This document shows positions 1 through 9,704 of a stretch of DNA of 49,336 bases, in pieces (position 1 is the first letter of the stretch; each line of letters begins with the position of its first letter). The DNA is from Rhizopus sp. PT2906. Lineage: Eukaryota > Mucoromycota > Mucoromycetes > Mucorales > Rhizopodaceae. The notes under the pieces were generated by a model. It ran no database searches and had not been told where the DNA came from. It worked only from the letters and a program-made list of their open reading frames with translations. The position numbers and the translations under genes are program-made. The DNA is taken from contig JAMYHX010000423.1 of assembly GCA_025529335.1 (NCBI GenBank), positions 1 through 49,336 of the forward strand, in the 5' to 3' direction.

Positions 1-92
1 GATCATATATAAATTATTATTTCAAGCATACAAGCAACATAATACTTGTGGATGATCTTAAAGATCACGTTTTGGTGCTATTCTATGCTATT
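1..92 (+). repeat. left copy of 92-bp inverted repeat
   Basis: Matches the reverse complement of 8214-8305 at 91 of 92 positions; the mismatch is base 78 (C) against 8228. It begins with GATCATATATAAATT and holds an internal hairpin, GATCTT-A-AAGATC, at 54-66. Similarity ends after base 92. Any extension to the left is outside the window. Confidence 0.93.
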
Positions 93-616
93 TGTTGTTA
101 CGTAATGGGTTATAAGGCACAAGACAAAGACAAAAGAAGTGCTCTTTGAGACTAATCTTTATTCTGAGATAAAGACAGAAAGAGCATACAAATTAATAAA
201 AGATCCACTATTTATAGTTGCTATCAAATGGCTGGTAAGCCACTATTCTAAGTGTGGATTATAATTACTGAGGATATAATTGACTAACGGTTCCTTAGTT
301 CATAAAGAAAATTTTTAATTCGTTCCTGACACTGATTTTATTGTTTATTTCATGATTCGGGTTATGATACTGCTTTTACCATAAAAGAATTATCTTTTAA
401 AGAAGTGTACCCTTTCATATAAGGAAGTAATGATTTATATTCAAAGGAGAGATTCTGTTTAATTTGACTTATAATTAAAAGTGTGTACATGTAATCTGAT
501 AATGTATGAATTCACTCTATTCATACTGATTACAATCGTTTATCTCAATGTCAGTCATAAGCAGATATTGTTCTACGACAGCATTCACCATCTGAGAGAA
601 CACACGATTGCTTCAA

Positions 617-1835
617 TTTTGGAGCCTGAATCCAGACCCCCAAGCAGAAGCAATCAACTCCTGTAACCATCAATGAATGAGAATAGGTTTGTACTTACAT
701 TCACCTTGGACGTTGATTCCGAGGATGCTAAAGAAGTTGAAGTCCGATAGAGTGAAGAGAGCTGTACTTATCGCACTGAATTGGACGAGATAGTACTGGT
801 GGTCAATGGTTCTTCAACAACGTTTAACGATGCCGATCACTTTCAAGGTAAGCAAGCAATGGTCCTTGGCTACATAGTTGTTATTAGGAGGCTTCAAGCG
901 AAAGAATAAGGATTAACAAAGACTGTCTTGGGTTTTTGCAACAATCTAACAAGCAAAACATTCGCAAAAATTACGGCTTACAAAGGCGAATCCATTAGAA
1001 TATGGTCCAGTAAAGCTTGCCGAAATCTTCATAGTCAACAAAAATTTCTCTTCTCAGCAATTAAACTGTATACGCTCTGCAATCAATTCAATATTTCGAG
1101 TTATACGTCAGGATAAACCTGCTATCACCTGCAAAATACTTCTACAGCAATACTTTCAAATAAAAAGACACGTCCATTCCAAGTTACCAAATAGTAGCCA
1201 AGAAGTACATGAAGTTCAACTGATTCTTAACATGGTTCGATCTTGGGATAAGACCAGCGATTTAAGATTAGATATTTTACATCAAAAGACAAACCTTTTA
1301 ATCACCATTGCATCCATATAGCGACCTAGATCTGATGTTTGCAAGCTATAATATCGCGATACAAATTTCAAGCATAATGATCAAGGATTTCTCTTAGGTA
1401 TTTATATTACTTGCAAGATCACCGAAAGAGATTGATACAAAAACGTCAAAACATGGGGCTTTGGAAAATGTGGAAATTGTCCGGTTTACACCCTTTACTA
1501 ATTTTGGAAACGTACGGGCATTTAAGAAATGCACTGCCTGAAGATCATTCCCTCTACTTGTCAGATGTCTAAGAAACTGACAGCAGCATGATCCATTTTA
1601 CATTACTTGTAACGATAGTAAACTGGAGAAAGACAAATATGGGAAAGGAGGGCATTGATACAGCCAAGTTCCAAGCGCATTCATTACGTTCAACATTAAG
1701 CACAAAAGCGGTATCAAACAGTGTTTCCATCCAATCAGTAAAGATGCACGTAAATTGAAGACTCAGCAGCAACACTTTTCAGAATACTACCTCAAAACGA
1801 GAGATCAATACCGTCGTGGCCGTGTTTTGACAAAG
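617..1835 (+). pseudogene. decayed DIRS-like element: RNase H end plus tyrosine recombinase
   Basis: No open frame survives, but reading across frames gives ordered motifs. At 617-830 there is a segment like the end of a DIRS/Ty3-type RNase H region (W..NPDPQAEAIN, then SPWTLIPRMLKKLKSDR, then NW...YWW). At 1280-1835 there is a tyrosine recombinase: LLITIA-stop-RPRSDV (box I Arg, 1322-1336), CPVYTLY..FWKRTG (from about 1478), GIDTAKFQAHSLRS with the H-x-x-R motif at 1678-1689, then H at 1747, a stop (TGA 1756-1758) where the usual Trp of the H..NW motif is expected, and a YYLKT catalytic-Tyr region at 1785-1790 after a frameshift. Several stops and indels make it dead. RNase H followed by recombinase is the DIRS order; no reverse transcriptase is left. 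A Starship captain is unlikely because those lack RNase H. Confidence 0.72.
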
Positions 1836-3646
1836 AAGGTTTTTGAATTCAATGCTGAAAAGATAACCACATCCGACGTCAGAGTGGAGCCAGTGATAAT
1901 TGTGTTATGCACGACGCACAGCCTAGTGTTGTTAAGAGCTGGAGGCCGAAATCTAACGCTACCCCTTTATTTGTCTTATGTTGCTGCGTGGCAATGCGTA
2001 ATATCTGTAACACTCTGTACGAAGTCAATTCATGGAAATTATGCCTTACTTTTCACATCTTTTGTACTAAGCATGCCTTTATTCTGTGATATTTTGTATC
2101 TGCAAATAAAACTTAATCATTTTATATAAGCGACAAATCAAATCAAAGAGATGTCCTCAGCTTAGAGTTTAATTTTTTCTTTATCCTCTTACTTTTAGTA
2201 GTGTCTATTATTTGCTTTGATGACTAGTGAAGCAGCTTCCGTATGCATAGAACTGCGTCAGATATGCTATTGATAATCTTAAAAAGCAAGTAATGTAAAG
2301 TATACTGTGTTCTTAAAGTCAGCAACACAATTATTTGCATCCAACTTGCTGTTATGCTTAAGTGATTTCTGACTGCATAATAAAGCAGGACCAACAACAA
2401 ATTGTTTAGATGATACAGGTAAAACGACAACCAAGTTTGGTAGACTCTGTCTGATAACCAAAATGGCATAGCAGATAATCAACGGAAGTCGGTTAAAGGT
2501 TCTAAAAAAAGAAACAGTGTGTATGTTACGGCGAAGGGATTATTTATCTATTTTAGACAAAACTGAGGATAGAGGATCTCTTAGATTATTTTATCCAATC
2601 AAAAGTACTCTTGTAAGCACATGGGCAAAGCATGATTCTTTTTTTTTCCTTTAATAAATTATATTACTTGCTGAAGCATTAAATCGACTCTAATGATGCT
2701 CTATGAAAAAAGGGACAAGCAATATGTTTCTATGTTATATTTGTAAGAGGGAATCATGTGAGTAACCTAAGATACATGACTAAAAGAACATAGTAACTAT
2801 TAATTACATAGCTTAAGATTATAGAACTCGATGATTAGAATAGTAGGTTGCTTATAAAGAAGAGTTGAATATTATTAAATATGACTGAATCAAGGGTTTT
2901 ATAGTGAAATTTAATGTAACCATCATCCAATACACAATAGATACTCGAGTTATTATAGAGGCTATTTCATCAAACACGTCAATCTTCAAAGGTCCTTATT
3001 ATCTTACAATCAGCAAGAAAAAGGCTTGGCACGCATTGAAATCCAAGTGGACTCTATTCCTCTTCAAGAATCACTCTAAATCGAATATATTTGTCTAATG
3101 ACTTTATAGAATGCTTTTATACGTCATCTATTGTCATATGTATCCTTTATTACAGTCAATCTACTCTTACCTGTGTATCAAATTTGTCTCATGTCGGGCT
3201 GTAAACTATTAATGTTGTCAATGCCCTGTTTCATATTAATAAATGTGTTCGAACCTGATCGTTGCTCTTTCTTTTCTTCTTTGTTCAAAACATACACAGT
3301 AAGTAAATAACAGATGTCTAAACGCCACAACTACACTTGATGAGGCTTCTGCTTGGCATCTAGTAAATGTAAGACTATATTTTGGCAAGTTTTACGCGTA
3401 TTGGAGACTTCCTAGAGTCAGATCAAAATTTATAAAAGTGATCAACAAGCACCGCAAATAAAATGAAATCCATATGAAAGAACTTCTGAACCAAAGACTC
3501 AAAAAAGAGATTATTCCAAGAAGCAGAATTAACAGCTAACCAACATTCAAGCCAGCTGTAACCACATTCACTTATTTACTCACTGCATTTATTTCAAGAA
3601 GCTCCTTTTGAATTTGGTTATGGAAATGGTGAAAAAAGTTTGTCGT

Positions 3647-3666
3647 CCATCCATCCATCCATCCAT
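3647..3666. repeat. (CCAT)5 microsatellite
   Basis: Five perfect CCAT units, read directly from the sequence, in the gene-free part of the inverted-repeat segment. Confidence 0.9.
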
Positions 3667-3778
3667 GGAGGATTTACAAACGGTCCACAAGGTGAAGCTT
3701 GAATAAACCAAGTAGTCAGTAATGAACACTGGCGGTAATGAATACTGCTTGTAAATTAGGAATGGAGGATGTCGGTGA

Positions 3779-4110
3779 TCAAGAAGAGTTCAAAGATTCA
3801 ATGAGCTCAAATAGTACAGAAGGTCCATGAGCAATCAAAACAAGGATCAGACTTTGTCTTCCTCTGTTGGTATCATTAGTTTTATTGATGAGGACACGAA
3901 GATCATCTAGCTGATCTGTCAAGACCACTGTAGAATAACCAAATATTTCAGAAAGGTAATGGGGACGTTTTGTTGTTCTGAAGCCTTTGAAAAGATATTG
4001 TGTCTTTTGAAGTTTTCTGGGTGTGAACTTTTGACTATTCACATAGTCTTTGGGATAACAAAAGAGAGATAAAGTAAAAATTCGATGATGATCAAGAAAA
4101 TTTCACCGAT
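3779..4110 (-). other. unrecognised open frame, about 110 codons, possible element remnant
   Basis: A minus-strand frame runs open from a TGA near 4110 to the stop at 3779. Its C-terminal part is a plausible globular sequence (RPHYLSEIFGYSTVVLTDQ, later LVLIAHGPSVLFELI). No ATG opens it and I do not recognise a family. Its location between the DIRS-like remnant and the dead APSES copy suggests a fragment of a transposon protein, but it may be chance. Confidence 0.2.
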
Positions 4111-4736
4111 TATGAAATACCTTCATAGAGGCATCAAGTGGACTTGGAAATGAAAGCACAGGGAATATGTTTAAAGATACCAAGAAATTGATGGTTGACT
4201 GTAGATTTCTTGTAAAATATATTCTTTATGAAAACAGTAGAACAAGCATCAAATAGCTGTCATAGTTACTTTTTTGATGTTCACATTTGGTAAAGAGATC
4301 GACACAAAGTGTCAAGACGACGTATTTATTTAACCTCAGACTGTTAATTTACTTGATTCAGTAATTTCTCCAAAGTAAAGCGTAGCTGGAACTGAAAATA
4401 GCTCAGGGTCATCTTAGTATTATTCCATAACAGGAAGCGGAAAGAAAGTGGTACAAGGAGAAGAAAGGAGCTTCAGTATCTAATCATGTAGCTATTTTTG
4501 TTTATTTGATCACCTTCTTATCTTTGCTTTTTGATGAATTAGAGTTCCCATGGGAACTTTTTATCCATCTTTTACTAAGAAAATATTTTTTATATTTACA
4601 CTTTTTTGGATCAGGCGCTTTCTCCAAGCTTGATAACCAAAGAAAAATATAAAATCTACTTTTCAAATTTTTTCTTCCCTTTTCTTCATCCATCAACTTT
4701 ATTTATTTTTCTCAAAAGATTTATTTTATAAACACG

Positions 4737-6446
4737 ATGAACACTTCTCTCTCCTCTTGCTCTGACGTAGAGTCAAATAATTACGCCACCTCCCAAGATG
4801 CGCGCGGGGTTATCCAGGTATATATTTTGGGCTAACTGCTTTTGGATTTTTTTAACTAATTTTTCCTTTATTATAGCCTTCGAGGTGATGGTGGGCGGAC
4901 AACTCATCCTTTGGGACCGAGAGAACGGTTGGGTTCTCATTACGTGCGTTTGGAAGGCCCTTGGAAAGAGCAAGACTGATGTGCTGAAGGTCGTGGATGC
5001 AAATCCCGGCCTTCCTATGAAGAAGATCAGAGGTGGTCGCTTGGCGATCCAAGGCACTTGGTATGATTTTCAAAAGAAAAAAAGCAGAAATTTTTTATAT
5101 TTACTAATATTATTTTTTTATTTAGGTTGCCTATGGAGAGCGCTCGCGCCCTCTGCGTGAAGAATGCCTGGCCATTGAGGCACGACCTTGTTCCTTTGTT
5201 TGGAGACTCTTTCCCTTCTGACTGCCTGGTCCCAAGCCATCTCTCTTTTGGGGATTTGAAGGTGGATTCCGTCGCTTCTTTGGGTGTTTCTACACCATTT
5301 GCTTCCGTTGCTTCTGTTTCCCGCCCTTCACAAGGTCGTGCTCGTGAATGTCGCTCTTTGGCCGTCTCTGCGCCAATTTGTCGTTCTTCTCGTGCCTCTT
5401 CACAACCTGTTCCCACCCCACTGCCTCAGGTGCCGCATCCGCACTGTTGTGAAGGAACATTCTTCTATAAACATTGACTATAATAATGATTGAATAAACT
5501 AAAACATAGCAGTGTATAAAGATGATGATGCTCTTATCCAGGATTATCGCCTTGTACCAAGAAGTTAGATTAACCAATAAATAAACTGAATTTTCACAAA
5601 TCCTGTGAACCGATCTAATTATAGTTACGACGGTAATAATGACAGAACAATGAACGTTCTTTGTCTTACATGACCTGCATGATTTAGAACCTCGACAGGT
5701 GTATATCTTCATCATTGGTTATTCTTTAAGCGAGTCATCTAATTATTATATCAGCGCTCATCTACCTTGAATTAGTATAAATAGGAATACTCTCAAGACT
5801 TCCATAAACCGGATCCTCTTTCGATGTAAATTAAGTTCTCTAATAAAGAAGGATTTTAATTTATATCGTTGCCCTTATCTTTTTATTTTGATTATACTTT
5901 TGAACCATCCGTTCAAAACACGCACCTCTTTGTTCTGCTGACTCTGCGATTACCTCAGGCGATCGTTCTGTTTTTGTTGATGCTGCTGCATCTCGTGCTT
6001 CTCGCGCTCGCCCTTCGAGGGCTTCAAAGAGAAGCCACCCTTACCAGAGGGATGTTTTTGGTGATTCTTCTCGTGTTGCAGGTGCGCCTGCTTCACCGTC
6101 GCCTTCTGTTTCTCGCGCTTCTTCTCCTGGAGCCATTTCTGTCGCTTCTTCTGCTTCCTCTTGCTCTTCGTCCCCTTCTGTTACTTTTGTCGGCGCTTCT
6201 GCTTCTTCTCCTGCTCCTTTGCCTGTATTTCGCAGGTCTGCTTTCACCCCTGTCCGTCCTTCCTTTGTCTCTTATCCCCGTCCAATGCCAAGTTTCCCTT
6301 CAGCAACGTTTACAATCGCCGAAGATGGCTAGCTGTCCCCCGAGAGCTCAGTTGGTTAATTCGTGCCCTTATCCAATGGTCACATGATTGGCAGGGCAAT
6401 TTAACGGGAGTCGTTCTGTCGTCGTGGTCCTCGTGGGCTTTTGTAA
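4737..6446 (+). pseudogene. dead copy of APSES/KilA-N DNA-binding protein gene
   Basis: This is a paralogue of the intact gene at 9705-11364, with the same three-exon layout: exon 1 4737-4817, exon 2 4877-5060 (184 nt in both copies), exon 3 from 5127. The DNA-binding core is well kept (LILWDRENGW..., KKIRGGRLAIQGTW, LPMESARALCV, then DLVPLFGDSFPSDC), as is YATSQDxRGxI in exon 1. Damage: a 1-nt loss before the first donor (exon 1 ends in phase 0, the partner in phase 1), a frame change just before 5440, a solo LTR at 5445-5920, and in-frame stops at 6330, 6357 and 6402. Similarity resumes after each stop (RESFCR.G.R) and ends at TAA 6444. It sits inside the inverted-repeat segment, so it may be transposon cargo or a duplicate hit by insertions. 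Confidence 0.82.
5445..5920 (+). mobile_element. solo LTR (476 bp) with 5-bp target duplication
   Basis: The insert starts TGTTGTG and ends AAAACA (TG...CA, with TGTT/AACA inverted tips). It is flanked by CGCAC on both sides (5440-5444 and 5921-5925). It interrupts the Ser/Ala-rich exon 3 of the dead APSES copy, and coding similarity resumes immediately after it. A TATAAATA box at 5776-5783 suggests plus orientation. No internal retrotransposon region is present, so this is a solo LTR left by LTR-LTR recombination. The element class (Ty1/copia or Ty3) cannot be decided from the LTR alone. Confidence 0.88.
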
Positions 6447-8213
6447 ATAAAATTGTATATATATATTTATTTTTTTAAAAACTCATTTGCTGATGTTCCT
6501 TTTATTGATTTTTAATGGACAAAAAAAGAGCTGCTTTATATACTTTTCAATTGCACTTTTGCGTAACAAATCACTTGCTTATCAACCGTTGACTTGATAA
6601 AGATCCCTTTGTATGTTTACTGTAGCAAATGCACGCGTAGATACATTTGGTACAATGGCCCCTTTCTTGAACAAATTATGTCTATATCGTTCATAAAAGA
6701 GCTTTTATGATGACTGATCGCTAGGAAGCGTAACTCCTAAAGCATATGATTGTAAACGCATTCAGTACTGTTCCTCTCTAGATGTTGATATCACATCTTC
6801 TTCTGCTTCAGGCATCTTTAATGATTTACCCTCTATATTTCTGTTACTCCCTTTTTTAATCTCATATTGTAAGTGATCCAGCTTCCTACGACATGATTTC
6901 TTTCTCCTTGAGCCTGTAAAATGTTAGTGTAGAAAATAATAAATCATAGTCAATCAAAGTCAAATCTATTACATCTATAGCAAATTCACTTTATTTGCTT
7001 TGACCAAGGAGGCTCTAAACGTACATAAAATAAACAAAAAAATTGAATTTTTTCGCGGTTCACATCGAGTGTCCTAACTTTTTACATCCTTTGCCCTTCT
7101 TTGCTAAAATGTTACCTAAAGTAATAATAATTTCTTATATTTGCTCCTGTTTTGACAAGAAAAAAAAAAAAGACATTTCCTATGAGTTGATTTTACTTTT
7201 GGTGTAACTCTTTATGCATATTGAATCAAGATAAAATCAGTTTTCGTATGTTTAGGAGAGTCTCAGCCATGAAAAGGTCAGTACCATTTACATTTATTTT
7301 CTCAAGGAATGCCAGAATAAGTAATTTGAACAGATGATAGCAAAAAAAAAACCGACGCAGGATATCACGGATCATTTCTATTCAAACAAAAAAGTGTAGA
7401 TAGAAAAAAGCTCTAAAGTGAAAAAGGGAAAAAGTAATTAGCATACGTTGATATGAAGAATAATCCTCAGTATATGTCAAACTCAACTCCATACACAAAG
7501 AAAATGTGTATCCTTTTAAAGCGCTTTATGACTTTAGCTGATATCGTCTATTGTGCTGGAGAAGAGTCTTTGTCTATCAAGAGCATAGATCTCAGCAGAT
7601 CAATAAATGTGTAGCGAAAGAGAGAATAACTGTTGAAAAGGCTTCATTTTTTTTTTACAAGCACTGACATTCACGGACAATGCCTATCATCATTACCATT
7701 TTTTTTTTTAAAAAAAAAGTGAGAAGAATCACTATGTGAATTGTCACAAACGCGGCTTGACTCGTTTTTTCTTTTGATAAAGTAAATGCTTAATAGACCG
7801 TTTTTTACTCGCATTCAATTTAGACTAACTCAGTTAAGAAACAGTCAAAATAAAGGCAACAACTAGAAATAGGCCCAGCATAGAATAGATACAAATGGTA
7901 TGAACATCAATTAGAAATACGGGCTCATAAAAAATAGTTGTGCTTAATAATCAGTACTTGTTCATAATATAAATGAAAAGAAAATCTACGTATAATATTG
8001 CAATAAGCAAAGTATAAGGCGTAACGCCCTTTCATGCTATTCAAGATCTTTGAGAGATTTCATCTATGCTTAGTTTCATTTCACCTTTTTCTTGATTAGG
8101 AAACGTAACCGTCAAGGCATACAATGCTTAAGCATCAGATAATTGGAAAATGACAAGCAAGTCTATTGAAAACGATAGCAACACTTACAGTACTCTTGCA
8201 ATAAACAGTGTAG
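6447..8213. other. AT-rich stretch without a gene
   Basis: I see no coding segment, RNA gene or recognisable element here. It contains A/T runs, including a T-run/A-run palindrome near 7699-7719. It is the right part of the inverted-repeat segment. Confidence 0.55.
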
Positions 8214-8305
8214 AATAGCATAGAATAACACCAAAACGTGATCTTTAAGATCATCCACAAGTATTATGTTGCTTGTATGCTTGAAATAATAATTTATATA
8301 TGATC
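8214..8305 (-). repeat. right copy of 92-bp inverted repeat
   Basis: Reverse complement of 1-92 with one mismatch (8228). Its outer end is ...TATATGATC at 8305. The flank starting at 8306 (AGCAAAATCC) is where a target duplication would begin, but the matching left flank is not in the window. Confidence 0.93.
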
Positions 8306-9704
8306 AGCAAAATCCAATATGCATAGATTGCAGACAAGTATTATAATAAAGGCACTATTGACATCAAATATATGCTGATAAAACACATACCAACTAGCTT
8401 CTCTACACAGAATCTCATGTCTTATGTGTGGTTATGCAGCGGCATAACAGAAAAAAAGGGGGTAGGGTTATTTTCAGACTCCGTGTTTGGATAGCACTAT
8501 CAATGCCTTGTGGATTTCATTTTAGAATAAGTGAAATACGTGCAAGAAAGCCTGATTTAAGATAAAACGCGTTGAAGTTTAACTGATTTTTGATCAATTG
8601 CAAAAGGAAAATAGAGGTTCGCTTTAGTTAATATTCATAGATATTTCATGACTTGTATTATAGATCACATATTATTCCAATTTTATTTCAGTATCTTTGT
8701 TTGATCCCTAGCAATTATGACTTGATGAAATATAATCGTATGCAAGATAACTTTATCATCCTATTTGATCTACTTTTCTCTTTATATTAAACATTGGCTG
8801 TATTCAATTCAATTCAATAGTAGTTCTCATAAAGTCATATCTGAGGGTAAAAGAGACTCTGATCTTAATATCTAGTGCAATATGTTGAAGGCATCCTTTA
8901 GAAGCATCTCAATGTATACTTGCTGTAATCATAATAAATAATCAAAGCGTGCAGTTATGTAAGTATGCTCGTATCTTGACGTTGTATCTTGTAAATCCAC
9001 GAAGAATGGTAAATCTTCAAAGTGAGTTATTAAATCAAATATCACTCTTGCTTTAGTCGATAAAAGCATTTATCGCAAAGGAAGAACATGATTGGAAGGA
9101 AAGTATTTTACTATCAAAAAAAAAAGGAGGAGGGAAGCAGGGATCATAAAATACAGATCATGTTAGATAAGGGCAGATATGAAAATATACTTTTTTGTGT
9201 GTGTAAAAGTTGGAAGCACCTGATGCAATGCGAGGTCCCCCCGTGAATTTTTGTTCACTCACTTAAGGCAATTCGTTCATTAAGAAAGGCTATTTTTATT
9301 TGGAATCAGCCATGGCATCGTTTCCTATTTGACGCATAAAACACTTTAGATCAACTTTTACATTTTCTCGCTTTGACCGAACATTACACAAACAAAGGGT
9401 TAGTGTTTTTTTTTTTGGGTCAACGGAGCTTAGAACATTACAATTACACATGATTCACAACAAAAAAGCACATCAAAGCTTGTTTAGTGTGATATGAGCT
9501 AATATGATAGAAAACTACATGTGATAACAACATTGGATCCCACGCTGAGGGAAAAAAAAGAGGAAAAAATAACTACACTCGCAAAAAAAAAAAAAAAAAA
9601 AAAACAGAGCCACGAAAATATCTTGAACAAACATAAAATTTTATTAAATTATATACAAAAATATATACAAATGTTTACAAAGAGAGAGTCGAGGAAAGGG
9701 TCGC
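8306..9704. other. intergenic, nothing recognised
   Basis: AT-rich DNA between the right inverted repeat and the 3' end of the intact APSES-type gene. There is a 22-base A run at 9583-9604. No supported gene. Confidence 0.55.
9583..9604. repeat. A22 homopolymer
   Basis: 22 consecutive A bases about 100 bp beyond the stop codon of the APSES-type gene. Confidence 0.9.

Larger units (their letters stand above)
1836..4736. other. AT-rich stretch without a convincing gene
   Basis: Only short open frames with no recognisable domain occur here. There is a (CCAT)5 microsatellite at 3647-3666. A minus-strand open frame at 3779-4110 is listed separately. The stretch lies inside the inverted-repeat segment and is probably decayed mobile-element or spacer DNA. 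Confidence 0.5.
1..8305. mobile_element. 8.3-kb segment bounded by 92-bp terminal inverted repeats
   Basis: The first 92 bases of the window reappear as their reverse complement at 8214-8305, and similarity stops abruptly at the inner edge. Inside are a decayed DIRS-like retroelement fragment, a dead APSES/KilA-N gene copy carrying a solo LTR, and long AT-rich stretches with no gene. No intact transposase was found. The target duplication cannot be tested because the left repeat begins at base 1. It may be a large non-autonomous TIR transposon with captured cargo, or two short inverted repeat elements that happen to flank the segment. The repeats are almost identical while the interior is heavily decayed, which argues against one single old insertion. 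Confidence 0.6.

Noticed and set aside
617..1835. Starship captain recombinase with 8.3-kb cargo
   Set aside because: Tempting because a tyrosine recombinase lies near one end, but the RNase H segment before it marks a DIRS-like element, and Starships are known from Pezizomycotina and lack 92-bp inverted repeats.
1755..2129. 124-codon open frame as an intact gene
   Set aside because: Its first part is the frameshifted catalytic-Tyr end of the decayed recombinase; the start is not an ATG and the rest has no domain.
5869..6387. Leu-rich 172-codon open frame that looks like a membrane protein
   Set aside because: It is the alternate frame of the Ser/Ala-rich exon 3 of the dead APSES copy; the coding frame is the one similar to the intact paralogue.
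6340..6400. tRNA-like A-box (GAGCTCAGTTGGTTAAT)
   Set aside because: No T-arm GTTCRANNC, no acceptor pairing; the bases align with the coding sequence of the paralogous gene.
7681..7730. T-run/A-run palindrome as a terminator or origin
   Set aside because: Simple A/T sequence in AT-rich spacer; nothing else supports a function.
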